Program-made: the position numbers and the translations under genes | Source: Pseudomonas berkeleyensis | GTDB lineage: Bacteria > Pseudomonadota > Gammaproteobacteria > Pseudomonadales > Pseudomonadaceae | Direction of reading: 5' to 3' | Assembly: GCF_014109765.1 (NCBI RefSeq) | Contig: NZ_CP059139.1 | Location: 2,360,001 to 2,424,000, forward strand | Length of the DNA: 64,000 nt | In this document: positions 21,193 through 29,286 of the stretch, piece after piece | Position numbering within the stretch: position 1 is the stretch's first letter | Layout of the letters: each line of letters opens with the position of its first letter | Notes under the pieces: model-generated | Told to the model about the DNA's origin: nothing | Seen by the model: only the letters and a program-made list of their open reading frames with translations | Database searches by the model: none

Positions 21193-21560
21193 GCCAAGGC
21201 GTCCGGCAGCATGCCAACCCCTAACGTTCAGCACGACCGTAGGGTGCGCTGTGCGCACCGCTGAATGGCCTGCACACAACGCTACGTATTGTCGTATGGC
21301 GATCCGTGGCGCGAAGTAGTGCATCTTTTACTCTGTTGGTGGACTGTTCGCTGGCGCTCCTGAGTCCACCCTACTTGCTTAGTCAAGGGCGGGCTCCCGG
21401 GCAAAACTCTTCATGCCAGTACTTTAATGGTCTGCTGACTTATTTTCTGAAACCTATAAACAGCCTTCCATTCCCCGCTCCTTAGTTACGGATGGTGCGT
21501 CAGTTGAGGCTTCTTCAACTTATTCTGAAGGTGGGTGGCTTCAGTTGTTATCTAATAACT
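21193..21560. other. Intergenic region with one REP-like copy
   Basis: This 368-bp stretch contains a REP-like palindrome at 21239–21259 (GTAGGGTGCGCTGTGCGCACC) and then becomes AT-rich from about 21415. No gene is recognised. The change in base composition marks the left edge of the accessory region. Confidence 0.5.
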
Positions 21561-21794
21561 TTAATCTGTATTGCATGTGAGCTGAAAAATATAGTTTTCT
21601 TCGTGGAAGTGCCTGCCCGCTAATTTCTCAATTGCAACCATCTGCTCGGCACTAAGGTTATATCCCTCATCGCCGCGTTGAGGTGTTGACCAACCCATAA
21701 TTGCTGCTAGCTGAGCATCGCAACCATCAGGAAGAGCAATCTCAAAGGCTAGAAGTTCAGTTTCTTTGTCAAAAGCTTCAATGATGTACTTCAC
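21561..21794 (-). CDS. Small acidic protein of unknown function, possible immunity-type
   Basis: This 77-aa protein has no signal or TM segment, is acidic, and its base composition is lower in GC than the flanking core genes. It starts with GTG after GAGGTAGAACC. The pattern IIEAFDKETELLAFEIALP, then YNLSAEQ, resembles small proteins found near polymorphic toxins (I recall a DUF7683 label), which would make it an orphan immunity protein. I see no toxin gene beside it. Treat the function as unknown. Confidence 0.6.
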   Translation of the reverse strand: MKYIIEAFDKETELLAFEIALPDGCDAQLAAIMGWSTPQRGDEGYNLSAEQMVAIEKLAGRHFHEENYIFQLTCNTD

Positions 21795-21879
21795 GGTTCT
21801 ACCTCGCGGCTTTTATGTTGACGGGATCGCCCTCTGATAGGGTCTTACCATTTCCAGGTGTTCCACGGAGGTGGATGGC

Positions 21880-21920
21880 TGGCGCCTGTGCGAGAGCAAA
21901 CTGCAAACGCACAGGCGCCA
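21880..21920 (-). terminator. Strong hairpin after the small-gene operon
   Basis: TGGCGCCTGTGCG and CGCACAGGCGCCA form a perfect 13-bp stem 10 bp after the stop at 21931. There is no T-run, so it may act as a transcript-stabilising or Rho-type end. Confidence 0.55.
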
Positions 21921-21930
21921 CGCCGATTGC

Positions 21931-22233
21931 CTACAGCTTGAACTCCGTGCGCTTTGCCCTGTGATCGCCACCCAAGGGGGAGCACAGACGCTGGTGGATA
22001 CGGCTGAGAAAGCCCAGCTCGAAGGCATGGCGCTGAGCACCCGGCGGGTACAGCTGGCGCTCCAGCAGCAGATTGGCCCATAGCCAGCCGCTGTTGGCGT
22101 CATCCAGCCAGGCCTGCGCGGTTTGCACGCCGTGACCGAAGCTCGCCTGGCAATCTGCGCTCCAACCGAAGTCGGCAGCCGGTTGCCCGTCATGAGCAGG
22201 CAGGTGAGTGAGGTACCGTTGCAACTCAATCAT
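21931..22233 (-). CDS. Hypothetical protein, third gene of a small operon
   Basis: This 100-aa soluble protein has a central segment AWLDDANSGWLWANLLLERQ and a Trp/Leu-rich helix pattern. It starts with ATG after GGGAGGG and overlaps the stop of the upstream 80-aa gene by 8 nt, so translation is coupled. I do not recognise the family with certainty; it faintly recalls QslA-type regulators of Pseudomonas, but I could not check this. GC content is similar to the core genome, unlike the ABC-3C genes to the right. Confidence 0.65.
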   Translation of the reverse strand: MIELQRYLTHLPAHDGQPAADFGWSADCQASFGHGVQTAQAWLDDANSGWLWANLLLERQLYPPGAQRHAFELGFLSRIHQRLCSPLGGDHRAKRTEFKL

Positions 22234-22468
22234 GGGCAGCCCTCCCGGATGCCTGGGCGATTGCTCTGCGGTAGAGCACGATCAACTCGCTTAGCAGCGC
22301 ACTGGTGCTATTGGCCAACTCCGGTTCCGGCATTCGCCGCAACAGCTTGGCCAGCAACGCTGCCCGATACTCGGCTGCTGCCTGCAACGGACACTCGTCC
22401 GCGACAAAGCTCTGCAAGGGATTGCGTGGTGAAGGAAAGGGGATAACGACGGATTCAGACTTGGTCAT
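22226..22468 (-). CDS. Hypothetical protein, second gene of a small operon
   Basis: This 80-aa protein is predicted mostly helical, with the segment CPLQAAAEYRAALLAKLLRRM and no cysteine pair, signal or TM. GGAGGTGCTGC precedes the ATG, and ATGA overlaps the stop of the 29-aa ORF upstream, so it is translationally coupled to it. It overlaps the following gene by 8 nt. I do not recognise the family. Confidence 0.68.
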   Translation of the reverse strand: MTKSESVVIPFPSPRNPLQSFVADECPLQAAAEYRAALLAKLLRRMPEPELANSTSALLSELIVLYRRAIAQASGRAAHD

Positions 22469-22554
22469 GCAGCACCTCCAAAACGGAAGTCGGCACAACA
22501 GCCAGCAGCCCAGGGCGGAGCCCTTGGGTAAAAGGGGGATAGTGCATTCTCCAT
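22465..22554 (-). CDS. 29-residue ORF, leader-peptide-like
   Basis: An ATG preceded by AAGGAGC at ideal spacing opens a 29-codon reading frame rich in Pro, Ala and Cys (ends CCADFRFGGAA). Its stop TGA overlaps the ATG of the downstream 80-aa gene. The strong ribosome site plus coupling argues that it is translated. It may be a leader peptide that controls the downstream genes or a small functional protein. Confidence 0.6.
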   Translation of the reverse strand: MENALSPFYPRAPPWAAGCCADFRFGGAA

Positions 22555-22840
22555 ATGCTCCTTGGTTTGTTTAAGGAGCCGCTTCCCGCCGTTCTGACGC
22601 GGTGATGGGAGGCGGACCGCACGGGGGTCAGAAACCGGCAACCAAGGCAACCGGCCAGGCCGAAGCCTGCCCCGTGCGGCCCACCATAGAAATGCGGTAA
22701 CCAGGCACAAAAAAAGCGCCGGCTACTCAGCTATGGCGCTACCGCGCCTTGGTTTATTTCGGGTTCTGACGCCCGGCCACGGGATTGACCGTGACAGGGC
22801 GGACTCTAGCGTAGGAGAGGGCGCAGGGCAAGGTGTGGAG
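22555..22840 (-). ncRNA. Structured leader upstream of the small operon
   Basis: Read on the minus strand, this region contains a pair of boxes, CGTCAGAAC then AAACCAAGG, twice (22747–22771 and 22560–22599). The second AAACCAAGG runs into the ribosome site of the 29-aa ORF. Between the copies are a terminator-like hairpin (22709–22740) and a long inverted repeat CCGCACGGGG/CCCCGTGCGG (22617–22679). The arrangement suggests a regulatory RNA or attenuator. No named family is recognised. Confidence 0.45.
22709..22740 (-). terminator. Intrinsic terminator inside the leader
   Basis: On the minus strand AGCGCC and GGCGCT form a stem followed directly by seven T residues. It sits about 155 nt upstream of the 29-aa ORF, so a transcript starting farther upstream would end here unless antiterminated. 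Confidence 0.65.
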
Positions 22841-22868
22841 CGGCAGCTATCGGCCAAAAGCAGGCATT
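22841..22868. repeat. Island-flanking repeat, left copy
   Basis: The reverse complement of this 28-bp segment matches 26649–26676 at 24 of 28 positions, centred on GGCCGATAGC. The two copies face each other on either side of the ABC-3C operon. Confidence 0.65.
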
Positions 22869-23104
22869 AGAGTAGAGAAAATAAATCTGTCCCTTTGTTG
22901 TGCGCCCCCCTTTTTACCGTTGAATCCAGCGCTATTAGCGGGCGTCCAAGAATGGTGGTGACTGCATGCTCATGCGATAGACGAGAAAGTGGCATTCTGC
23001 TAGCGTCGGCCCACCCCCAGCACGGACGTTTTAGATCCTGGGGAGTGAAAACATCGGCACCTCGGATACTGGGGGCCACTGCTCCAACATAGCAGGCGAG
23101 CATT

Positions 23105-24202
23105 GTGATATCGGACATCGATCTACAAGAAATTACCCCGAGGGAACGGACGTCTTCCGCATCCTCGACGCATGTAATAAGTGGTATTCCGGTACCTAAA
23201 CCCCTTCGAGTTCGAAGCTTCAGCCCAGAAGAGTGGGAGGAATTCGTAGAGGAATGGGGAAGTAGCCTGAAGACTGAATACCCAAAAGTCCGACGCTTCG
23301 GAGGCTCGGGGGACTTGGGTGTAGACATCGCAGGCTTTTGCTCTCCTGAAGGATTCAAAGGCACCTGGGATAATTATCAGTGTAAGCGATATGGTCACCC
23401 GCTCCGACCTAGTGATATCTGGGTCGAGATTGGGAAGATAATTTACTATTCGTTTAAAGGACATTATGCCCCTCCACGCAAGCATTATTTTGCTGGCTCT
23501 CAAGACATCGGAACTACCTTAGAGCAGCTTCTGAGCAATCCTGAGGAGCTACAATTTAAGGCGGAGGAGAATTGGGGCCAATATTGTAAAAATGGGATCA
23601 CATCGACGATGGAGATTCCGCTATCGGACGAGCTTCTCGATTATTTTCAGTCATTCGATTTCTCAATATTTTCGTCAAAATCCGTTGCCGAACTGATAGA
23701 TGGTCATAGCCGTACTCAGTTCCATGCCGTGAGGTTTGGTGGTGGACTTCCATTCAGGCCCGACTCATTGAAACCTCCAGCAGTGCCAACCGGAAGTGAA
23801 AGCCGCTATATCCGGCAGATATTTGATGCTTATGGGAATCATCTTAAGAGAACCATAATTGACGAGACTGATCTTGAGTCTCACGGCGCACTAAAGAAAG
23901 ACTATCTCCGGCAGAGAGAGCGTTTTTACCATGCTGAGTCTTTAAGGAACTTCGCTAGAGATACTGTACCTGAAGGTACCTTCGCAGCCCTGCAAGATGA
24001 AATATTCCATGGGGTTGTAGATGTTTGTGAGGATGACCATGCAGACGGATTTGCACGAATGAAGGCCACTATTACCCATTCTTCAACCATTGCTGCCTCA
24101 GCAAATCCATTAGCCTCAGCATTCAAAACCCAAGATCGTCAGGGCATATGCCATCAGTTGGCAAATGATGATCGGTTAATGTGGGTTACTGAGAATGACT
24201 GA
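23105..24202 (+). CDS. ABC-3C-type effector with PD-(D/E)XK nuclease-like N-terminal domain
   Basis: This 365-aa protein is the first gene of a three-gene operon. Residues 40–130 read as a restriction-endonuclease fold of the Mrr class: helix EEWEEFVEEW, then GGSGDLGVDI with Asp74, then YQCKRY giving Q92-x-K94 as the catalytic Q/E-x-K. The C-terminal half (about 175–365) has no motif I recognise and would be the family-specific domain that couples effectors to the ABC ATPase. It starts with GTG and has only a weak ribosome site. It overlaps gene 2 by 8 nt. GC is clearly lower than the core genome, a sign of transfer. Confidence 0.75.
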   Translation: MISDIDLQEITPRERTSSASSTHVISGIPVPKPLRVRSFSPEEWEEFVEEWGSSLKTEYPKVRRFGGSGDLGVDIAGFCSPEGFKGTWDNYQCKRYGHPLRPSDIWVEIGKIIYYSFKGHYAPPRKHYFAGSQDIGTTLEQLLSNPEELQFKAEENWGQYCKNGITSTMEIPLSDELLDYFQSFDFSIFSSKSVAELIDGHSRTQFHAVRFGGGLPFRPDSLKPPAVPTGSESRYIRQIFDAYGNHLKRTIIDETDLESHGALKKDYLRQRERFYHAESLRNFARDTVPEGTFAALQDEIFHGVVDVCEDDHADGFARMKATITHSSTIAASANPLASAFKTQDRQGICHQLANDDRLMWVTEND

Positions 24203-24680
24203 ATCAACAGATAATAACCCTTTCAATGGCCCTTTGGAGACAGGGGTACGTTCTCTAGCCATTCTAACTGCTGCCTTTCCAATGGCAATGGATCTACAGC
24301 GCTTGGTGGAGATGGACTATTTGGTAGTGCACTCTGAAGATGCCAGAGGGCCTAGTAGTCTACATGCACCATTACCTTTGCGAGCAGGTGAGCTTCTTGT
24401 GCGCAGAGGATTGATAGAGTCAGGGTTGAAGCTGATGGTTAGGCGGGGGCTGTTAAGTCGGATTGCGTCGCATGAAGGGTTCAGCTACATCGCTACCGAT
24501 GCCGCTCAGCCATTTATATCCTCACTCACATCAAATTATTCTCTTATGTTGTTAGACAGAGCCAAGTGGGCGTATGAGACGTATGGAAGTACACCTACAG
24601 ATGAAGTCCGAAAAATTACTCATCGAATCTTTAGATGGGCCAGTGAATTTCAGGCTCTTGAACAGAGAGGCTCGGAATAA
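24195..24680 (+). CDS. ABC-3C middle component (MC2-like)
   Basis: This 161-aa protein without TM segments carries the conserved pattern DYLVVHSEDARGPSSLH, then PLRAGELLVRRGLIESGLKLM and a C-terminal RAKWAYETYG, which I recognise as the middle component (type 2) of ABC-three-component systems. It resembles a winged-helix adaptor, and its role is thought to be linking the ATPase to the effector. The start overlaps the effector stop by 8 nt and its stop overlaps the ATPase start (TAATG). This tight coupling supports a single complex. Confidence 0.72.
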   Translation: MTESTDNNPFNGPLETGVRSLAILTAAFPMAMDLQRLVEMDYLVVHSEDARGPSSLHAPLPLRAGELLVRRGLIESGLKLMVRRGLLSRIASHEGFSYIATDAAQPFISSLTSNYSLMLLDRAKWAYETYGSTPTDEVRKITHRIFRWASEFQALEQRGSE

Positions 24681-26494
24681 TGAGTGAATTTAGCTTCCAG
24701 TTGCGATGTGTTCAGTTCTCTGGGCCGGCTGATGAGCGACATGTAGATTTTTTTGATGGCGTGAACGTAATTTGTGGTGCGTCGGATACTGGTAAATCCT
24801 ATCTGGCTGAGACAATCGATTATATGTTAGGTGGCTCTGAGCTTAGAAAAATTGATGAACTGGAGGGGTATGATCGAATAACTTTGTCGTTAGAGTCAGG
24901 CTCTGGTGAAGAGTGGAGTTTGGAGCGAGCGATAAATGGTGGAGGCTTTAAGCTGATCGAGGGCAGTCAAGATGGATCAACGGTACTAAAGGCTACTCAC
25001 GCTCACGGCAGTATAGATAACCTTTCGGGATTCTTGCTCGATAAGCTTGGACTGCTCGGCAAGAAGGTTCTGAAAAGCAGCGCGAAATCCACTTTACAGA
25101 GCCTGGGGTTCCGAAACATAGCAAGACTTGTCATTGTCCAGGAGGAAGAGATTGCTACCAAGGGGTCACCGTTCTGGAGCGGTCAATTCACTACAAAAAC
25201 CTCTGAATTAGCTACCGTTAAATTGCTTGTTACGGGCATGGATGACTCAGCAATCAATACCCCGGCAGCGAGAGCGATCGACAACTCAGGCAAGATTTCT
25301 TTGCTTGATGATTTGATTCTCGAGTTGAATGCTGATGTGGGTGACAGCAAGCGCGAAGAGCTCGAGGCTCAGCTTGAAAAAATCGGAGTTACACTAGAGC
25401 GACATCGAAAATCGATTGCCCTAAATGAGGAATTAATCTCCGAGCTTTTGGAGCAGCGTCAAAATAACGTATTTCAGCGGCAATTGGTTTCTGAGCGCAT
25501 TGACGAAATAACTGACCTTTTCACAAGGTTTGACCTCCTTCGTGATCATTATGATGTCGATCTTGCGCGCTTAGAGGCGATTGAAGAAAGTGGCTCTATG
25601 CTCGTCTATGTAGATGCAGTGAACTGCCCTATGTGCGGTGCTGCACCGTGCAATCAGCATCTTGAAGATGACGATGACGCGGTTATTCGCTCGGCAGTTC
25701 TGGCAGCCTCCGCCGAGATTGCTAAAATTGTAAAGCTCAGGGTCGACCTAGTTCGAACCATTGATGAGCTACAGATTGAAAGAGAGGAGCTTTCAAGAGG
25801 CTACCTAGATCAGCAGAAAGAATACGATGAAATCGAGGCTTCTTTAAAGGAAGCGCTATCCCCACGCAAAGATGAAGAAAAAATCGACTTTGAAACCTTG
25901 GTTGAACTACGGCAAGATTTGTCAAGGAAAATAAATGGTTTTGAGCGTATCGATCAGTTAACTCAGCGTAAATTATTGCTTGAAAAAGAGAGCTCTTCGG
26001 CTGGTGGTAAGACAACGGCCGCAGTCAGCATTCCCGACACTATTGGCAACTCTTTATCAGATAAAATCTCGTCAATTCTGAATGATTGGAATTTTCCTGG
26101 CGAGTGTAAGGTTGTGTTTGACAAGGGTTCCAGCGATTTTATTATCGATGGTAAGCCTAGGGGCAGCCGGGGAAAAGGGTTGCGATCCATCACGCATGCG
26201 GCTGTTAGCCTAGGATTGCTTGAATATGCGCAAGAAAACTCTTTGCCCCACCCAGGTTTCCTAGTGCTCGACTCTCCGCTTCTTGCCTATTTCGCACCTG
26301 AAGGTGATGATGATTTACTTCTGAGAGGAAGTAATTTGAAAGAGAAATTCTATGAGTACTTGATCCGTCACCATAGTAGCGGCAGCCAGATCATAGTAAT
26401 TGAGAATCAACACCCACCCTTGGAAGCTATGCGGAATGTGTATCTAACAGTTTTTACTAATAACCCACATGAGGGCCGGGCGGGACTTCTGTAG
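24680..26494 (+). CDS. ABC-3C ATPase, Rad50-like with zinc-hook cysteines (DUF3732-type)
   Basis: This 604-aa SMC/Rad50-like ATPase has Walker A GASDTGKS (residues 33–40). A long coiled coil (about 195–450) is interrupted by CPMCGAAPCNQH (C316, C319, C324, H327), comparable to a Rad50 zinc hook. The C-terminal lobe has a signature-like GSRGKGLRSITHAA (about 494–508) and a Walker B LVLDSP (about 526–533), with Ser where canonical ABC proteins have Glu. It is the last gene of the operon and is soluble. In ABC-3C systems the ATPase is thought to sense invader nucleic acid and license the effector. GC is low relative to the flanks. Confidence 0.8.
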   Translation: MSEFSFQLRCVQFSGPADERHVDFFDGVNVICGASDTGKSYLAETIDYMLGGSELRKIDELEGYDRITLSLESGSGEEWSLERAINGGGFKLIEGSQDGSTVLKATHAHGSIDNLSGFLLDKLGLLGKKVLKSSAKSTLQSLGFRNIARLVIVQEEEIATKGSPFWSGQFTTKTSELATVKLLVTGMDDSAINTPAARAIDNSGKISLLDDLILELNADVGDSKREELEAQLEKIGVTLERHRKSIALNEELISELLEQRQNNVFQRQLVSERIDEITDLFTRFDLLRDHYDVDLARLEAIEESGSMLVYVDAVNCPMCGAAPCNQHLEDDDDAVIRSAVLAASAEIAKIVKLRVDLVRTIDELQIEREELSRGYLDQQKEYDEIEASLKEALSPRKDEEKIDFETLVELRQDLSRKINGFERIDQLTQRKLLLEKESSSAGGKTTAAVSIPDTIGNSLSDKISSILNDWNFPGECKVVFDKGSSDFIIDGKPRGSRGKGLRSITHAAVSLGLLEYAQENSLPHPGFLVLDSPLLAYFAPEGDDDLLLRGSNLKEKFYEYLIRHHSSGSQIIVIENQHPPLEAMRNVYLTVFTNNPHEGRAGLL

Positions 26495-26648
26495 ATCCGC
26501 CACAAACTAAGATAGTCTAATTCGTAGTTTCGCGACTTCCTCCGAATTTTCGGCCGACTTGGCTTATTTAGCATCAATCAGGCTTATGTTATTTGGCAAG
26601 ATTGAGGCTGTTAAACCCCGGTCGTTCAGGAGAAACCATCCCATTGGT

Positions 26649-26676
26649 AATGCCAGCTTCTGGCCGATAGCAGCCA
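26649..26676. repeat. Island-flanking repeat, right copy
   Basis: AATGCCAGCTTCTGGCCGAT and the following eight bases form the inverted partner of 22841–22868. The 270 bp between the ATPase stop and the next gene hold nothing else that I recognise. Confidence 0.65.
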
Positions 26677-26764
26677 CTCACGAAAGCCCTCCACCTGATC
26701 TGAAGACAGCGCCCTGTGCAGCCATTAAGCTTCGCCTCCCAATCGAGCGTTGACAGGACGGCGT

Positions 26765-27154
26765 ATGTACATCGGTGAAGTGGCCAGGTTGTCGGGGTGT
26801 ACGCCCAAAGCCATTCGTTTGTACGAACAGATGGGGCTGATCAGCCCGCAGCGTCTCGGCAGTTACCGACGCTACACGCCTTTTCACCTGACCTTGCTGC
26901 AGATGATTTGCACGGCTCAGGCGGTGGGGTTCAAGTTGGGGGAGATGAGCGAGCTGCTGGCCGCCAAGCGGCATGACGCGCCATTTCCCCTGGCGCTCGC
27001 CAATCAGGGGATCGAAGCCAAGCGCCAGGAGCTGCAAGCCCAGATACAGGCCTTGCAGCTTCAGGAACAGCGCCTGACCGAGTTGCAGGCGCAGATAAAC
27101 CGGCAGTTCGCGCCTGTAGTCAGCGCGTCAGCAGGTACTCGAACGCCTGCCTGA
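26765..27154 (+). CDS. MerR-family transcriptional regulator
   Basis: This 129-aa protein has an N-terminal MerR helix-turn-helix (YIGEVARLSGCTPKAIRLYE, residues 2–21) followed by the wing and a coiled-coil dimerisation helix (about 80–115). It lacks the C-terminal cysteines of metal-sensing MerR proteins, so it is unlikely to be the activator of the metal-type promoter at 20573. The ATG at 26765 is preferred to the TTG at 26750. Its 3' end overlaps the convergent reductase gene by 35 bp. The effector is unknown. Confidence 0.83.
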   Translation: MYIGEVARLSGCTPKAIRLYEQMGLISPQRLGSYRRYTPFHLTLLQMICTAQAVGFKLGEMSELLAAKRHDAPFPLALANQGIEAKRQELQAQIQALQLQEQRLTELQAQINRQFAPVVSASAGTRTPA

Positions 27155-28100
27155 GGGCCTCCTGTGGCGGGCGCGGTCGGTAGCCCAACTCGTCGACGGC
27201 CTTGTCGATGCAATAACGCTGGCGCACACCATGGAACATGCGCACCTGGCTGGGCAGCAATTCGGCTGGCTGGCCAGTGAGGCGTGCACGCCACATTTGC
27301 AGCATGGCGACTGACAGCAGCAAGACCTTGGGCGCACGCGCAGGCAGACGCTGCCCAGGGCGGAGCGTATCGAGGGCGGCGATCACCTCGCCCAACGACG
27401 AAGACTCGCGGTTGGCGAGTATGTAGCGCTGGCCAGGGCGACCTCGCTCGGCGGCTTGAATCAGGCCATCGGCGACATCCCGCACATCGACGAAATTGAA
27501 ATGGAAATCCGGATCCAGCACCAGTTTGCGGACCAGCACGGCGGCGAGAAAACCCATGGTGTCGGTCAGGCGTTCGGCATGGGGGCCGATGATCGCTGAG
27601 GGCAATACCGTGACCATCGAGATGCCGTATGCCTGCGCCGCCTCCCAGGCGGCGCGCTCGGAGAGAATCTTGGAGAGGTAGTAGGGGTTGCGCTGCTCGT
27701 CATTCCAGACCGTTTCATCCAGATACTGGCCGTCGTGTCCCTCCGCCGCGACGGAGCTGACATAGACGACACGGCGCACGCCGGCCTCGGCGGCGGCGCG
27801 CAGGATATTGCGCGTGCCCTGTACGTTGGGCTCGATGATTTCAGCCTGCGGGCTCTTCGCCCAATGCTTGAACACGGCGGCGACCTGATACAGCACATCG
27901 ACCCCTTGCAGCGATTGGCGCAGGGCGTCGATGTCCTGTAGCTCCGCGCGTACCACTTCGCAGCCAAGCCCTTGCAAGGCGTAGCTGTGTGCGGGGTCAC
28001 GAACGCCGGCACGTACCGGCTGGCCACGGGCGAGCAACTGCCGAACCAGGGTGTTGCCAAGGTGCCCGTTGGCACCGGTGACCATCGATAATGCAGTCAT
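27120..28100 (-). CDS. NAD(P)-dependent epimerase/dehydratase, dihydroflavonol reductase-like
   Basis: This 326-aa extended short-chain dehydrogenase has the Rossmann motif TGANGHLG (residues 8–15), the catalytic SSVA and YYLSK (Tyr-x-x-x-Lys, about 141–145), and an ILANRESSSLGEV substrate-domain segment. Family members reduce or epimerise sugar nucleotides, flavonoids or sterol-like ketones; the bacterial ones of this size are often called dihydroflavonol-4-reductase-like or HpnA-like. No hopanoid genes are near. It overlaps the convergent MerR gene tail to tail, which hints at linked regulation. Confidence 0.85.
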   Translation of the reverse strand: MTALSMVTGANGHLGNTLVRQLLARGQPVRAGVRDPAHSYALQGLGCEVVRAELQDIDALRQSLQGVDVLYQVAAVFKHWAKSPQAEIIEPNVQGTRNILRAAAEAGVRRVVYVSSVAAEGHDGQYLDETVWNDEQRNPYYLSKILSERAAWEAAQAYGISMVTVLPSAIIGPHAERLTDTMGFLAAVLVRKLVLDPDFHFNFVDVRDVADGLIQAAERGRPGQRYILANRESSSLGEVIAALDTLRPGQRLPARAPKVLLLSVAMLQMWRARLTGQPAELLPSQVRMFHGVRQRYCIDKAVDELGYRPRPPQEALRQAFEYLLTR

Positions 28101-28289
28101 CAGCTATCCAGCTCCGATCTTAAAGAGAGCCGGCAGCATGCAGGTTGCCCCTAGGGGCAGAGTCAAGCGCGAAGGTCGAGCGCTTGTGCCGATACCGTTT
28201 CGAGGTCGCGTTGCCACATGCCCCTACAGGCGCCAGCCCCTTCGAAGGCACCGGCGCTGAGGTAACGGATATCCATCGATGGTCGGGAG

Positions 28290-29132
28290 CTATGGCCTGA
28301 AACCAGGGGCACGTTGGCCCTTGTCAACCAACTGTTGTCGCCAGTAATCCTGAACCGGGACCGGCGCGGTGGGGATTTCACCGGTGCCACGCGGGAGGGC
28401 TTTGGCCGCGCGCAGGTAGGCGAGGTCGGCGCCGATATCGATGGTCTTCGCGTAGTTTTCACGGGTGAGGACGATCCCACGGGTGTGCCATTCAGCTTTC
28501 GCCAAGGCGATGTGAGCGTTCGCGACATCGATGGCTTGCTTGACCAAGGTGCTGGAACCATTGAGCGCCTGCTCCAGATAGTCGACTTGTTTGGCGTTCA
28601 GGTCATCGGTGTCGAGCAGGACGATCCGGCCTTCGGCATTGACGCTGAAGCCAAAGGACTTGTTGGCGAGGTCTGGGCGATGCAGGTCGATGCGTTCGAT
28701 GAGGCTGTTGTAGGTCTGTTCCAGCGCCTGGGTGCTCTGGCTCACTTCGTGGGTCGCGCTATCGACGACCTGAAGATGCTCCCTGATTCCGCGGGCTACT
28801 CTGGCTTGGGGAGTTTCGTTGATCCATGCCATGAATTCCGCCTGCTCATCCTCGCTGAGTGCGTTTGGCGTCTCGATTATCTGGCTCTGCGAGATGACCA
28901 GCTTGTCGGTATCAGTCTGCTGGCTGCGGATGGCTTGCGTTTGTTGTTCGAGCCTCAGCGTGTCGAGCGCTTCTTCGCTGATGCGCACGTTGCTGGTTTT
29001 GACCGTTAACTCTTCGTTCGTGACTTCGTCTATTTCGGTGGTCGTTTCCACGGGGATTTCGGTCGCGCGCAGCACTTTGTTCGACGCAGGATCGTTCACG
29101 GTGAATGAGCTGAAACGGGGGGCGCTTATCAT
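28290..29132 (-). CDS. Hypothetical protein, soluble and Glu/Gln-rich
   Basis: This 280-aa protein has no signal peptide, TM segment or recognised domain. The N-terminal 90 residues are Thr/Glu-rich and look extended; a helical middle part (about 95–160) precedes a segment VNAEGRIVLLDTDDLNAKQ that could be a small mixed fold. CAGAGGA lies 12 nt before the ATG. It stands alone between the reductase and tauD (189 bp and 154 bp gaps with no recognised feature). Codon use looks native, so I accept it as a real gene of unknown function. Confidence 0.68.
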   Translation of the reverse strand: MISAPRFSSFTVNDPASNKVLRATEIPVETTTEIDEVTNEELTVKTSNVRISEEALDTLRLEQQTQAIRSQQTDTDKLVISQSQIIETPNALSEDEQAEFMAWINETPQARVARGIREHLQVVDSATHEVSQSTQALEQTYNSLIERIDLHRPDLANKSFGFSVNAEGRIVLLDTDDLNAKQVDYLEQALNGSSTLVKQAIDVANAHIALAKAEWHTRGIVLTRENYAKTIDIGADLAYLRAAKALPRGTGEIPTAPVPVQDYWRQQLVDKGQRAPGFRP

Positions 29133-29286
29133 GTAGCGGATCGTCCTCTGATCGTTTGGCCGTCGTTGGGCGGTATCTGGTCATCGGCGCGGCGCGCATT
29201 CTTCAACCAGAGCCTTGTCCCATCTGTAACGGCACCGATCAGGCGAGCTTTAATCGCTCAGACCGAAATGCCCCCGCCAAGGCGTC

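Noticed and set aside
21561..26676. Prophage or integrative element
   Set aside because: No integrase, transposase, phage structural gene or tRNA attachment site is seen; only composition and inverted repeats suggest an island.
26765..27154. MerR protein as activator of the metal-type promoter at 20573
   Set aside because: It lacks the C-terminal metal-binding cysteines of CadR/PbrR/ZntR proteins.
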